Program-made: the position numbers and the translations under genes
Notes under the pieces: model-generated
The model's database searches: none
What the model was told of the DNA's origin: nothing
The model's input: only the letters and a program-made list of their open reading frames with translations
Shown: positions 14,201-21,479 of the stretch, piece by piece
Layout: the number at the start of each line of letters is the position of its first letter
Numbering within the stretch: the stretch's first letter is position 1
DNA from: Trichostrongylus colubriformis
Lineage: Eukaryota; Nematoda; Chromadorea; Rhabditida; Trichostrongylidae
Direction of reading: 5' to 3'
Assembly (NCBI GenBank): GCA_963978905.1
Contig: OZ022261.1
Span: forward strand, 3,287,992 to 3,351,991
Length of the DNA: 64,000 bases

Positions 14201-17200
14201 AGGGTGTCCCAAAAGTATAGGTCCACTCAGCTTTTCCGCCTTGCTTCCATCGAAAGGTAAGTTGTGAGGTAGGTGTGTTGACGCATCCTTCTGAGATTTA
14301 CTCTACAGTGCCATGCCAAGCGGTACGCACTTTTCCGAGTACGAAAATGGGCAAATTCTGGCCCACAAGGACGTGAGACTCAGCAATCGCAAAGTTTCTG
14401 AAAAGATGGGCCTATTCCAAAGCTCGATCAACAGCTTCTGTCGTACCATGGACCTGTACGGAACGAAAAAGGGAAGTAGAAGGCCGTAGGAGATTTCTGA
14501 GAAGCAGGAGCGTCGGAACCTCAAAGCTGCGTCCAATTCCAGAAAGGGTGCTTGTCGACGGTGCAGGGAACTGGCACCTGCTGTATCGAAAAACACTGTG
14601 CACCGTCTGCTCAAGTCGTCTCCTCACATCGAGCGAAGATGGTTTTCGTCCTTGCCATACCTCACGAGGGCGCACGAAGAGGCTCGAATCCATTTTGCCA
14701 AGTAGAATGTCAGCTGGACCCATCAATAGGATGAGGTAGTCTGCAGGGTTACATTATTGACGTAGTAGTTCACACAGCATTAGTAATGGTGTTGCAGGTG
14801 ATCTTTTCTGATGAGAAGAAGTTCAATTTGGACGGCTCGGACGGCTTAGCTAGTTACTGGAGGGATTTGGGGAAGGAGCCATGCTACTTCTTGAGGCGCG
14901 GATTTGCTGGTGGTAGTGGTATGGTAGGGACCGCCTTCTCTCGCTTTGGTTAGAGCAGGATACTATTCATCACGCATCATATAGATTCCAGGGCTTTGCA
15001 GGACGTTCTAGAAAGTAATTTACTACCATATAAACAGCAGTACATAAAAACATTGGGTGCACAGCCGACCAACACCCTTTCTGGAATCGGACGCAGCGTT
15101 GAGGATCCGTCGCTTCTGCTTCTCAGAAAGCTCCTACGGCCTTCCACTTCCCTTTTTCGTTCCGTACAGGTCCATGGTACGAGAGAAGCTGTTGATCAAG
15201 CTTTGGGATAGGCCCATCTTTTCAGAAATTTTGCGATTGCTGAGTCCCACGTCCTTGTGGGCCAGAATTTGCCCATTTTCGTACTCGGAAAAGTGCGTAC
15301 CGCTTGGCATTTCACTGTAGAGTAAATCTCAGAAGGATGCGTCAACACATCTTCTTCACAACTTACCTTTCGATGGAAGCAAGGCGGAAAAGCTGAGTGG
15401 ACCTATACTTTTGGGACACCCTTATTTTTGAAAAAAAAATCAAATAAAATTTTGCAATTTTATGTCTTCAATTTTACTGAGGCGCTTGATTGCTACAGTG
15501 ATCAGGTACCACATATAAAAATTTGGAAAGGAATCGCTTATCCATTCTGGAGATATGGATAAAAAATAGGGTGGACCTATACTTTTGGGACACACTGTAC
15601 CATAAGTATATGGAAACCAATGAAACGATTGTACTTGTTGTTATTGTTTACCTTGTTGGTAAAAGGTCATCTATGACCACCTCCACCCATTTGCCAAATC
15701 TCCAAAAGCGGAATCTGAACACGCCCGCATATTTCTTCTCAGAGTGCCATTCTTGCGATTCGGCATGCGGTATTACCTAAACTCGATATAAGATCACCAT
15801 ATAAAAAAATTATAAGGCTGCAGTTATACCTTGCGAAACCGCGATTCTGCGATCGTGCAGTCGCACGATCGCCAAATCGCATGTATCGTCATGGGTTCCC
15901 TCATTGAACCCGCTGCTGTTCCCCCGTAACGCCTGTATGATATTACTCAGGGGCCGTGAAAGGATACAAACCACGCCCAAGAGAGAAAGCGCATGATGAC
16001 ACATGCGATTTTCAATCGTCAACTTCACAATAACAGAAAAGTTGGATCTATTCGTACCCAGTGTTCACTCCAACTGCAAAATGTTCGCAAAATATTACCG
16101 CGATCTCAAGTGCAACATGCGTACCCTGTTTAATAAATGCTGATTGTGCGTCAAGGCCGAACATGCAGAAACAAACCAGCAGTTACCGAGGATGCCCTGA
16201 GTGACATCATTTGCAGATGCCCCTTCCACGAACAGGTGAGGATTATCGTGGAGCTCCTAAAAACTCCTCTATGACACAGAATCAATCAAAAACATCGGAA
16301 AAGTCTAAAGAACTGCTTGAATTTTATTAGCAGTGAATCTTGGAAACAGAGAGCGTGGCTCTTAACAAGACGCTTTTGCTGTTTTGACTCACAGTCCGAG
16401 CGGCTACACTTGTAATTTAACCTATTTTTGAATGACTGATTAACACTGAAACACTACAGTTGCTCTTCATTAGGGAATGAGCATTAAAAAAAAGGATTGT
16501 TTTATCCATAGCCTTGGACGTGAAAACAATACTACATTATCTGCAGGGTTTAGTCCGAATCTGTTTTTCTACCCTTTGCCGAGCTTCTTTGGGTTTTACT
16601 TCCAATGCTAGTACACGTTGCTGCGATTTCCCTCGCTGAAGATATGTACAGTAGCGGTCAAAATTATATGCGGTTTTGGAACTAACCATAATTTTGGTCG
16701 ACGTTTATAAACTCGTTTTTTAATGATTTGAGGGCAACTGCTGCTTCATGAAGAGGTATCTCAGCCGAGTAGGATGCAGTGTGAAGGTTGAAAAATTATT
16801 TACTTAAAGCTCTGAAAATGACCAAAACTTTCAAAAAATTCGATAGCCATGAAAAAATTTATAACTCAACGAAACGAGCCGTTGTGCAAAAAGTAGAACG
16901 GAATGAGGCTAAAACATTGCTACCCGTCATTTGGAACATGACAGCACTTTACAGCACTGAAGCACGGTGTTGATCATTTCCAGTGTTATCAGTTATATAA
17001 TCTTTTCAACCTTCACACTGCAACCTACTCGGCTGAGAAACTTCATTTCATGAGTGACAGTTGCCTTCGAAACACAAAAAAATGAACGTGATGTGTGAAC
17101 GCTGGCCAGAGTTATGGTTAAGATAAGAAACCCCATATATTTTTGGCCGCTACTGTATGTTTGTGTGTGTGACCTGTACGACTTGAATGCCAATTAACCA

Positions 17201-20114
17201 CCCTGCTACGAACGAAAGAGAACTGGTAAGTTATCCACCGGTAATGAAGAAGAAGGTGTTCAAAAAACTGGAAAGATGGATTCAATGAAGTAGCGAATTC
17301 CAAGAAGCGACGCATTCATGACATGCCGAACAGTCACAAACCAGATATAGTCACTGCAAATTTTCAAAAGAAGTGCACACTCCACTGGAAGTGCTGTTCA
17401 CGTAATCATCGTAGTTACGACAACCGGAAACAGCAAATTCAAAAAGGGAATCGAAACAACGCTGAAGTTTATGTTTCGAGGAAATATTCACACCTCAAAG
17501 TAATCGAACCCTTGGAATATTACGCAAACGAACACAGGAGGAGGACAAAGGCAACCCATCTTCGCTCAAAACCGATCCATCAACATTCACACAACAATGA
17601 ACAAAAACGGTTCCGACCGTGAATTCATGAATAAGCCACATGTGCGATCACAGAAAAGAAAACCACTAACAAAGTTTTTAATGCATCCCATACCTTCTGA
17701 CAAAGTAACTTCTGGGCGCTCATGTACTATGGGGGTGGCACTCAAAAACTTATTTAATTACAATAGAGAATTAATTCCATTACAGATCTTCAAAACATGT
17801 ATATCAACGCGTCCGATTGTCATTAGGATGCTTTTATTTTGAAATGTCGAAAGTAAGTAAACAAACAAACAAATCCTGCCTGCCATTGATGATCTCCAGT
17901 GTGTGAAGTGTTTCCCCTCGTCCAAGGCTTAGGCCAAATGCTTGGTCCTTGTTATTTCATTGTCTCTTTTTTGTTCTTTGGGGTTTCATGCGTGTCTGTA
18001 CTAGTATTGTGTTTTTAATGTGTTGGAAGGCACTGAGATATCAGCGCAAACCAGGGGATGTGTTTTTGCCTAAGCTTTGAGGGGGAAGGAGCTTCGGAAT
18101 GAGTGAATATTTTTTAGCGTGCAAATATTTTTTCATCCTTTTTCTGGTTGAGGACACTCCTCGGAGCTCCTTCTTGACCTCTAAGGGTGAGAAAAAAATT
18201 TCCACTTCCTAGAAATTGTTTTTGAGTGCCACCCCCATAGTACATGAGCGTCAACTTCTGCAATATTAGGATGTATTTATCGAAAAAAAAAAAAAGCTGG
18301 ACGGTGATGTTCTGGTTAGCATTCCTAATGATAGCATCTAACGACCAGAGGTCTCTGTTACATGACGAAAGATGGGATTGAGCTGAGTTGCGTCATCTAT
18401 CAGATCGAGTGTGCTGCATCTAGTTCTGAATACTAAGCTTGTTCGAGTGCTCTAGCTTTTGACCAAGATTGGCGACGACTTCTTGTTCGGCTGACATATG
18501 GCGTCGTTGCCTACTAGAGAGAATGGAAAAGGAAAACCCCAACGAACGGTAAATTCGGGAGAGTTTCATAGCGTGTATTAAAGATTATCTACGATGAGCG
18601 ACACACTCAACGTGAAGGAAACACGGAACGGAACACAAATATGACATTGCTTTTAATATAAGGAGCACAGTAGTGCCCATGAACAACGAATTCTTCAAAA
18701 AGCGTCGAAATCGCAGAAGAGCAGAAATCCGAGAGCGAATTATAGAAGTGAGTGTCAACGGAATGTGATCCCATTCATTCTGTAGTCAGTGCAAGTTACC
18801 ATGAAAGCGAGTGGGCACAAATACAAAGTTTCCACTAAGGAGGACAACGGATAACATCTACTCGCTACTAACGCTACCAATGTACCATCTGAGAGTAACA
18901 CGGCTACACTCAAGGTGACATTCAAGTAGTCTGGGTGTTCCTGACACGAGGTAAGAAATGCTAGAGGGGATGAGACTTTTGTTCGGGCTGCGGGCGCTTT
19001 TCGAGCCTTGAGCCACCTTAGGCCTTTGAAACGCTTTGAAACGATGGAACAGCCGAAGCGTTGGCCGCAATAAACATTCCCGAAATGCCCATGACAGAAG
19101 TACTAGAAAAGGTTCCAGTTAGAGATTTCGAGAAAACATGGACCTTCGTGACTAGTACCCGCTGCGGATTAACAACAGTTAATGAACAAACCGAGCATGG
19201 AAGACGGCAAAAGAGTTCGAATTCTTCGAACTCGATATGGGCACTGCACAAATGAGTGTTATAAAGATGACAAAATGCATGTCTATTTGGGCCAATACAA
19301 TAACGATCTCTTTCGAGATTGAATGTATACCCGCGCCTTTTCGCAAAAGTATAATATATCCCAGTTGAGTAGAAGTTGCAGTGCAGCAATTTGAGGCGTA
19401 GAAGCTCTTCAGAAAATACAGCAAGTCCAGAACAGTACAGCTGGTATTGCAAAATCATGCAGAAATACATATGTGACGTAAGGTACGACTGAGCCATTCA
19501 TTCCAGCAGGAAAAGAAGCGGAAAGAAGCAGTTAGAGCGTATCACATGCCACATTCAGTTGTATAGAAACCAACTGGACAAGAACCCCTGGGAGACAAAC
19601 CTTTCTCTATGATGTGATTCACAAAGACGAATCCTTCAAAAGCAATTTTCACGACATCTAGTGGCTTAGAATAGAAAAGGTCATACTCATGAACAACACT
19701 GAAGTGACCTGGACGCAATTCATCTTATAAGCTGATAGTATATGAATCATTCCATCGGATATCAGTTTCATATAAATATGTCTCCGCATCCAGAAAAATA
19801 ATCGGACCACTTTAAACCCCAACTAACCACATCGCGCCCAGTCCGGCACGATTTGGAGGAGCAAACAAAGCTAAGACAGCCTCGACCCATTACGAACAAA
19901 ATCCAAATCGAAAAAAATCAAGAATAAAAGAAGAATTAGTGAAAGCAATTACCGCAGGCCGCCGCCATACAATGTCCGAACTTCGACCTTGCTCCAGAAA
20001 TAGGCTAGCACTTGTAGGAGGAAATAAAGAATCGACGAAGAGATTCCCGTTTTTAATACAGGCCTTCTTGATTTTCGTGTAATTTTGATCACCAAAACGA
20101 CGTCTATTTGTCAT
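1018..20114 (-). CDS. tra-3: Calpain-5/TRA-3-type cysteine protease, 5' part of gene (10 exons)
   Basis: Calcium-regulated intracellular cysteine protease. In C. elegans the CAPN5 orthologue TRA-3 promotes female development by cleaving TRA-2A; a role here is inferred by homology. Exons in transcript order: 20114-19953, 16256-16125, 15776-15652, 13991-13914, 8568-8460, 4101-4018, 3916-3801, 3147-3039, 2218-2160, 1104-1018. All junctions are GT-AG and keep frame, giving 353 residues plus a split codon. Visible motifs: FVDSLFPP (26-33), [12 protein letters not shown] with Cys80, [32 protein letters not shown]...[17 protein letters not shown] with His249, [19 protein letters not shown] with Asn285, DEDGEFW, and [12 protein letters not shown]. 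The catalytic domain is intact and its spacing matches human CAPN5. Domain III and the C-terminal C2 domain must lie left of the window. Start: the ATG at 20114 follows a TTTTTCAG acceptor at 20128, so trans-splicing is possible; CAPN5 proteins also begin this close to the domain. Family certain; orthology to tra-3 likely. Confidence 0.92.
1517..1916. repeat. Palindromic PIF/Harbinger-like MITE, copy 1
   Basis: Ends are G-GCTGCGTTCATACTT on the left and the inverse CAAGGTATGAACGCGGC on the right, with TAA beside the left end. Inside, GTTTGCAAAACGCTTGACCC (1571-1590) is mirrored at 1729-1750, and GGCGACGGCGTC words recur. The same ends and inner words occur at 20871-21239 and 50572-50920. No transposase is encoded. 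It lies in a tra-3 intron. Confidence 0.8.
2219..3038. other. tra-3 intron 8
   Basis: No gene, RNA or clear repeat structure is recognised here. It is intronic by position between calpain exons. Confidence 0.6.
3039..3147 (-). CDS. tra-3: tra-3 exon 8: catalytic asparagine exon
   Basis: Encodes [19 protein letters not shown], then [21 protein letters not shown] supplies the active-site Asn (residue 285), and EWNGPWSD is the calpain signature after it. The donor GTTCGT is weak, but the splice to 2218 gives [20 protein letters not shown], which continues the family alignment without a gap. Confidence 0.92.
3472..3722. repeat. Palindromic MITE with TAA target duplication
   Basis: A 251 bp inverted-repeat element flanked by TAA (3469-3471 and 3723-3725). 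The termini share GCAT-ACAGAGTTTCACACG on the left and the inverse on the right, then the matching word GAAAAAGTGAGAATTCGG on both sides. The centre is GC-rich with a second inner inverted repeat (CCGCCGCGGTCG against CCGCGGCGG). TAA duplications suggest PIF/Harbinger mobilisation. It sits in a tra-3 intron. Confidence 0.8.
3801..4101 (-). CDS. tra-3: tra-3 exons 6 and 7: catalytic histidine region
   Basis: Two exons, 4101-4018 ([28 protein letters not shown]) and 3916-3801 ([31 protein letters not shown]), separated by a 101 bp intron. [11 protein letters not shown] carries the catalytic His (residue 249) and matches calpain-5 almost residue for residue. The first donor is the weak GTTGTT; the join is supported by frame and by alignment. 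Confidence 0.9.
4246..4988 (+). mobile_element. Non-autonomous mariner-like element, copy 1
   Basis: Terminal inverted repeats CAGGGGGTGCCAAAAAAAAA are flanked by TA on both sides, the Tc1/mariner hallmark. A 743 bp interior has no recognisable transposase. A nearly identical copy lies inverted at 55496-56242. An 89-codon frame (4272-4541) is open in both copies but matches no family I know. The element inserted at the TATATA end of the composite element at 4989-5531. Confidence 0.85.
4989..5531 (-). mobile_element. Composite DINE-like element, copy C (unique-core type)
   Basis: Read on the minus strand it starts with CCAGTTGGCTAGTGCACAC (5531 downward) and ends with a GACGG/GACAGACGAAGCGTTTTATA tail at 4989. 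The core contains two diverged direct copies of a block with AAAAACGACCTGTGGA and GAGCTCCGCCCAC (5052-5170 and 5325-5440). The same core and ends occur at 48172-48716, and part of the core at 37257-37575. Confidence 0.7.
7277..7559 (+). repeat. 109 bp minisatellite, about 2.6 copies
   Basis: Direct repeats start at 7277, 7386 and 7495 (spacing 109 and 109). Each unit opens with AACGATTATAACTTTACAAA and contains GGCAACAAGTCGTGCGGGAA. Copies are almost identical, so expansion is recent. The unit itself has a partial internal repeat (AGCGATTATAACTTTCGATT). The open frames across it are repeat artefacts. Confidence 0.92.
7567..8365 (+). mobile_element. Composite DINE-like element, copy A (146 bp array type)
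   Basis: Starts CCAGTTGGGCTGGCGCACAC and ends in a GACGG-rich microsatellite followed by GACAGACGAAGCGTTTATAT. Between them is a tandem array with a 146 bp period (equivalent points at 7929, 8075 and 8220; the last unit lost one base), each unit carrying GCAACGCGAGATATCAAATT. The junction GCGAGATATGAATTTCGTGA to GACAGACGG is identical, inverted, at 56530-56565. No coding capacity. Best described as a non-autonomous element with a satellite core. Confidence 0.75.
8460..8568 (-). CDS. tra-3: tra-3 exon 5: calpain core with DVSGGV
   Basis: Encodes [15 protein letters not shown], then [18 protein letters not shown] and LAN. This aligns with the KLxGxYExLxGG...ALxDxTGGV block of calpains. The acceptor TTTTCAG lies just after an inverted microsatellite-rich element that ends near 8365. 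Donor GTAAGT. Confidence 0.92.
8732..8821 (-). other. Unplaced exon-like island inside tra-3 intron 4
   Basis: A 90 bp minus-strand block runs from acceptor TCCTCAG to a perfect GTAAGT donor. One frame reads [16 protein letters not shown], then [14 protein letters not shown], which resembles the GGC...TxxDTFF start of calpain domain III. Domain III should follow exon 10, not precede exon 5, so this block is out of order. Inserted between exons 4 and 5 it would keep the frame open, but in a different frame with no calpain similarity. It may be an alternative or cassette exon, a relic of duplication, or chance. Confidence 0.35.
9080..9250. repeat. MITE with TTA target duplication, same terminal family
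   Basis: Left end ACGCGTTCATGCTTTGCGG, right end the inverse of GGGCGCGTTCATACTCAGCG, flanked by TTA (9077-9079 and 9251-9253). The terminal word GCGTTCAT is shared with the elements at 1517 and 20871. The interior instead carries two copies of GCCACCCTGCCTCGTTG (about 9144 and 9188). Confidence 0.65.
9564..9770 (+). repeat. Degenerate tandem repeat, about 40 bp unit
   Basis: Five diverged units follow the pattern TGACACGG-ATTGG-AGCCTGTG-AATTCTGTGC. The clearest are those at about 9681 and 9717. They abut the GC-rich segment that begins near 9780. Confidence 0.6.
9780..11260. other. GC-rich mobile-element-like segment
   Basis: Base composition is much richer in G and C than the flanks, and both strands carry open frames of 76-127 codons, typical of composition rather than coding. 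No zinc knuckle, polymerase or transposase motif was found. The stretch 10900-11020 is AT-rich with an AATAAA and could be part of a long terminal repeat. Class unknown. Confidence 0.4.
11565..12510. repeat. Large foldback element 1
   Basis: Arms of about 330 bp are inverted copies. The left arm around 11620-11830 (AACTTTGAAGTGAGACCCGG, GGATATGCAGGATAGGAG) is mirrored at 12255-12460. The central spacer (about 11880-12170) is AT-rich. Similar antisense frames on the two arms are a consequence of the palindrome. No transposase. Confidence 0.8.
12705..13498. repeat. Large foldback element 2
   Basis: The left end GGCCTAACGCAGTTTC and right end GAACTGCATTAGCCC are inverted copies. They are followed inward by matching CAAATCTGCTAAAAGATTCTG and its inverse. 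The inner region also mirrors (GACACTGAAAGGTGCCATTG against its inverse near 13150). A short direct duplication of TACCATTTCGCAACTCATGG lies near 13352-13395. Confidence 0.8.
13914..13991 (-). CDS. tra-3: tra-3 exon 4: calpain core with [11 protein letters not shown]
   Basis: Encodes [16 protein letters not shown], then SALLEKAFA. This is the calpain NEFW-x-ALLEKAYAK motif, with Phe in place of Tyr in the last part. Acceptor TTTAG, donor GTAAGT. The last codon is split as AA|A with the exon beginning at 8568. Confidence 0.92.
14313..14953 (+). pseudogene. Broken Tc1 transposase
   Basis: The ATG at 14313 opens a helix-turn-helix region ([29 protein letters not shown]), a GRPR-like stretch with an in-frame TAG, then [12 protein letters not shown] and [10 protein letters not shown] typical of Tc1 transposases. 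A frameshifted downstream part contains [13 protein letters not shown], around the second Asp of the DDE triad, then a GGSGMVG motif. The third catalytic residue region is missing. At least two stops and a frameshift make it inactive. Confidence 0.88.
15057..15310 (-). pseudogene. Inverted second copy of the Tc1 transposase N-terminus
   Basis: Starts with the same [20 protein letters not shown] as the left copy and breaks off after about 80 codons. It carries the same TAG in the same position after the GRP stretch, so it descends from an already inactivated copy or was homogenised with it. It differs from the left arm at scattered positions. Confidence 0.88.
15652..15776 (-). CDS. tra-3: tra-3 exon 3: calpain protease core
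   Basis: Encodes [18 protein letters not shown], then [19 protein letters not shown] and LLPT. These are the standard strands between the Cys and His parts of the calpain core (Y-A-G-x-F-x-F-x-F-W-x-F-G-x-W-x-x-V-x-x-D-D-x-L-P). Acceptor GTTTAG, donor GTAAAC; the split AG codon is completed by the first base of the 13991-13914 exon. The 1.6 kb Tc1 foldback sits in the intron just 3' of this exon. Confidence 0.92.
15816..16030. repeat. Degenerate palindromic element with TCGC-type words
   Basis: The left end TAA-GGCTGCAGTTATACCTTGCG resembles the inverse of the right end near 21340-21372. It contains a perfect hairpin GCGATCGTGC-AGTC-GCACGATCGC and an AAATCGCATG word mirrored near 16000. The right terminus is not recognisable. 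It sits in a 350 bp tra-3 intron. Confidence 0.55.
16125..16256 (-). CDS. tra-3: tra-3 exon 2: catalytic cysteine exon
   Basis: Exactly 44 codons, phase 0 at both ends. It encodes [14 protein letters not shown], then [17 protein letters not shown]. The GNCW cysteine is the nucleophile (residue 80 of the assembled protein). Gln74 in the QG of this motif is the conserved oxyanion-hole glutamine of calpains. The sequence GNCWFV, rather than GDCWLL, is the variant seen in CAPN5/CAPN6-type calpains and supports the TRA-3 assignment. Confidence 0.92.
16649..17155. mobile_element. Tc1/mariner MITE, CAGTAGCGGTCAAAA family, copy 1
   Basis: A 507 bp element with ends CAGTAGCGGTCAAAATTATA and the inverse, flanked by TA. 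The arms are long and palindromic (about 230 bp), carrying CAGCCGAGTAGGATGCAGTG and its mirror. A second copy lies at 33440-33941 in tbc-11. No transposase. Confidence 0.9.
17727..18240. mobile_element. TA-flanked inverted-repeat element, CTATGGGGGTGGCACTC family
   Basis: Ends CTATGGGGGTGGCACTCAAA and the exact inverse, flanked by TA. Outside the TA the flanks are also mirror images (CGCTCATG on the left, CATGAGCG on the right). Either the true termini are 8 bp further out or it inserted at the centre of a palindrome. No coding capacity. Confidence 0.8.
18270..18430 (+). pseudogene. Penelope-like element fragment
   Basis: AGCTGGACGGTGATGTTCTG and a [14 protein letters not shown] reading match the equivalent stretch of the better copy at 23390-23858. 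Only the entry to the GIY-YIG nuclease domain remains. Confidence 0.55.
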
Positions 20115-20127
20115 TATGCATGTATAC
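19953..20127 (-). CDS. tra-3: tra-3 exon 1: protein start and N-terminal anchor of the protease core
   Basis: The exon follows a polypyrimidine tract and CAG acceptor just above 20127. The first in-frame ATG (20114-20112) gives [12 protein letters not shown], then a [17 protein letters not shown] segment that aligns with the FEDPLFPATDDSL start of calpain-5. The donor after RRPA (19953) is GTAATT. The 13 bases between acceptor and ATG would be the whole 5' leader if the message is spliced-leader capped; alternatively an unseen upstream exon exists. The preceding frame is open through the acceptor, so the sequence alone does not settle this. Confidence 0.85.
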
Positions 20128-20452
20128 CTGAAAAAGAACGGTTTAGAGATGACAAGAATATAGTTATATCACTCTACACAAAACATAGTCAACGATGAAA
20201 AAATGGAAAAGTGAATACACAAGAAATCTCAACGCAATGGAAGGACTGTCAGCTCTGAAATGGTGACAGATGGTCCGATGATATGTTTTCATAACATCAG
20301 ATCTATTAACTTGGAAAACATGATTTTATTCTCACCGGCGGTGAGCGAACAGCCCCAACGAAAACAGCGTCAATTTCAATGTTAGTTGTCGCGTGCAGAC
20401 ACACAACACTATGCTTCACGTCGATTGCACCAAAACTTGCGAATGGTCGAGA

Positions 20453-20813
20453 AAGGGTTGCATATCCGTGACGCGATTAGGCGATCAGGCAACGGTCGCA
20501 GATAGGGAAGAGTTGCGAGGATCGATGTATCTTCTTTTTCTTTTCGCATAGTCACCTAATCGCCTAGTCACTAGGTCACTCAACCGCATAATCGATAATC
20601 GCCCGGAACGTCCAGGCATTAGTGATACGTGTTGACGATTCAGTCGATTAGAAAAATTGACGAAAATAAGAAGACAGACATCGACCTTCAGGGTTGAGGT
20701 TGTACCATGTGATTGGTTTGCAGTGCGTCTGTAGTTGGACTGGCGATTAGATGCGTGTCGATCTGCGTTTCTGCAGATCGCATAATCGCATAACCGATCT
20801 GTCATGCGTACCC
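20453..20813. repeat. Palindromic element built of ATCGC/TAATCGCC words
   Basis: The left end AGGGTTGCATATCCGTGACG and the right end (inverse AGGGTACGCATGACAG) are diverged inverted copies. The interior repeats short words such as CGCATAATCGC and CACCTAATCGCCTAG. A related element at 21373-21471 continues at 22990 and is split by the hAT-like insertion. Confidence 0.6.
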
Positions 20814-20870
20814 TCACTTCATAGTGTTATTTTCCCTGGTCCTTTACCACTCTGAGGCCGTGATTGGTAA

Positions 20871-21239
20871 GACCGCGTTCATACTTAGCGTAACTAACGC
20901 CGACCGGCGACGGCGTCAAAACCAAAATCATTTGCTTGCCGCCGACAACGGCATCAATGTGATAATGCGCTCCGTTTGTAAAACACTCAACCCAGAAACA
21001 TTACAGTATTATGATCGTGGCGAAAGCCACGAATTCGAACTCGAATCTTGGCATTGCACCACTATGCATGATGATCATAGTGAGAGCCCGCAATTTGGCA
21101 TCATACTGTAGTGTGGCTGGGTCGAGCATTTTCAAAACGGAGCGCTTATCATACTGACGCCCTCGACGGCGGTAAGCAAGTGATTTTGACGCCGCCGCAA
21201 CCGGTGCCGGCGTCGGTTTCGCAAAGTATGAACGCGGTC
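20871..21239. repeat. Palindromic PIF/Harbinger-like MITE, copy 2
   Basis: Best-preserved copy of this family: ends GACCGCGTTCATACTT and the exact inverse, with TAA at 20868-20870 and 21240-21242. Inner words GTTTGTAAAACACTCAACCC and TGGCTGGGTCGAGCATTTTC mirror each other as at 1517-1916. The GC-rich GACGGCGTC repeats lie near both ends. Confidence 0.88.
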
Positions 21240-21479
21240 TAAGAGACTAGCGTATAGAGGAAAAATAGCAAGTGGTAGTGCGCAAGTCTGCGTTTGCAAT
21301 TCTGCGCTTAAACGACACTGTGGATCGTGCAATCCGTAGGATCGCAGAGTCGCAAAGTATAACCTCAGCCTAACTTCGCTCTGGTCGCGCTCGCCTAGGC
21401 GCCTATTTGCCGATTCATCTGTTCGCCCATACGGCTATTCGCCTAATCGATACGTATCTTCTTCTTTTCGCGTAATCGC

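Larger units (their letters stand above)
14025..15597. mobile_element. Tc1-family foldback: transposase with inverted partial copy
   Basis: Ends CAGTGTGTCCCAAAAGTATA are flanked by TA (14023-14024 and 15598-15599). The first 230 bp and last 230 bp are near-perfect inverses. A second inner copy of the terminal word starts near 14204 and is mirrored near 15400, so the structure is nested. The left half holds a Tc1 transposase remnant and the right half an inverted copy of its N-terminal part (both listed separately). Target site and ends identify Tc1/mariner; the foldback form suggests inverted duplication before or during mobilisation. Confidence 0.92.
16257..19952. other. tra-3 intron 1
   Basis: Holds two Tc1/mariner-type MITEs (16649-17155 and 17727-18240) and a Penelope-type fragment (18270-18430). 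The rest (17160-17720 and 18440-19950) shows no supported gene. Antisense frames at 19018-19497 and 19061-19255 lack splice support. Confidence 0.6.

Noticed and set aside
19018..19497. 159-codon minus-strand frame, and an opposing 64-codon frame reading [20 protein letters not shown]
   Set aside because: The plus frame faintly resembles the start of BEL/Pao gag (LPxLPIPxFxG), but too weakly to call. The minus frame has no recognisable feature.
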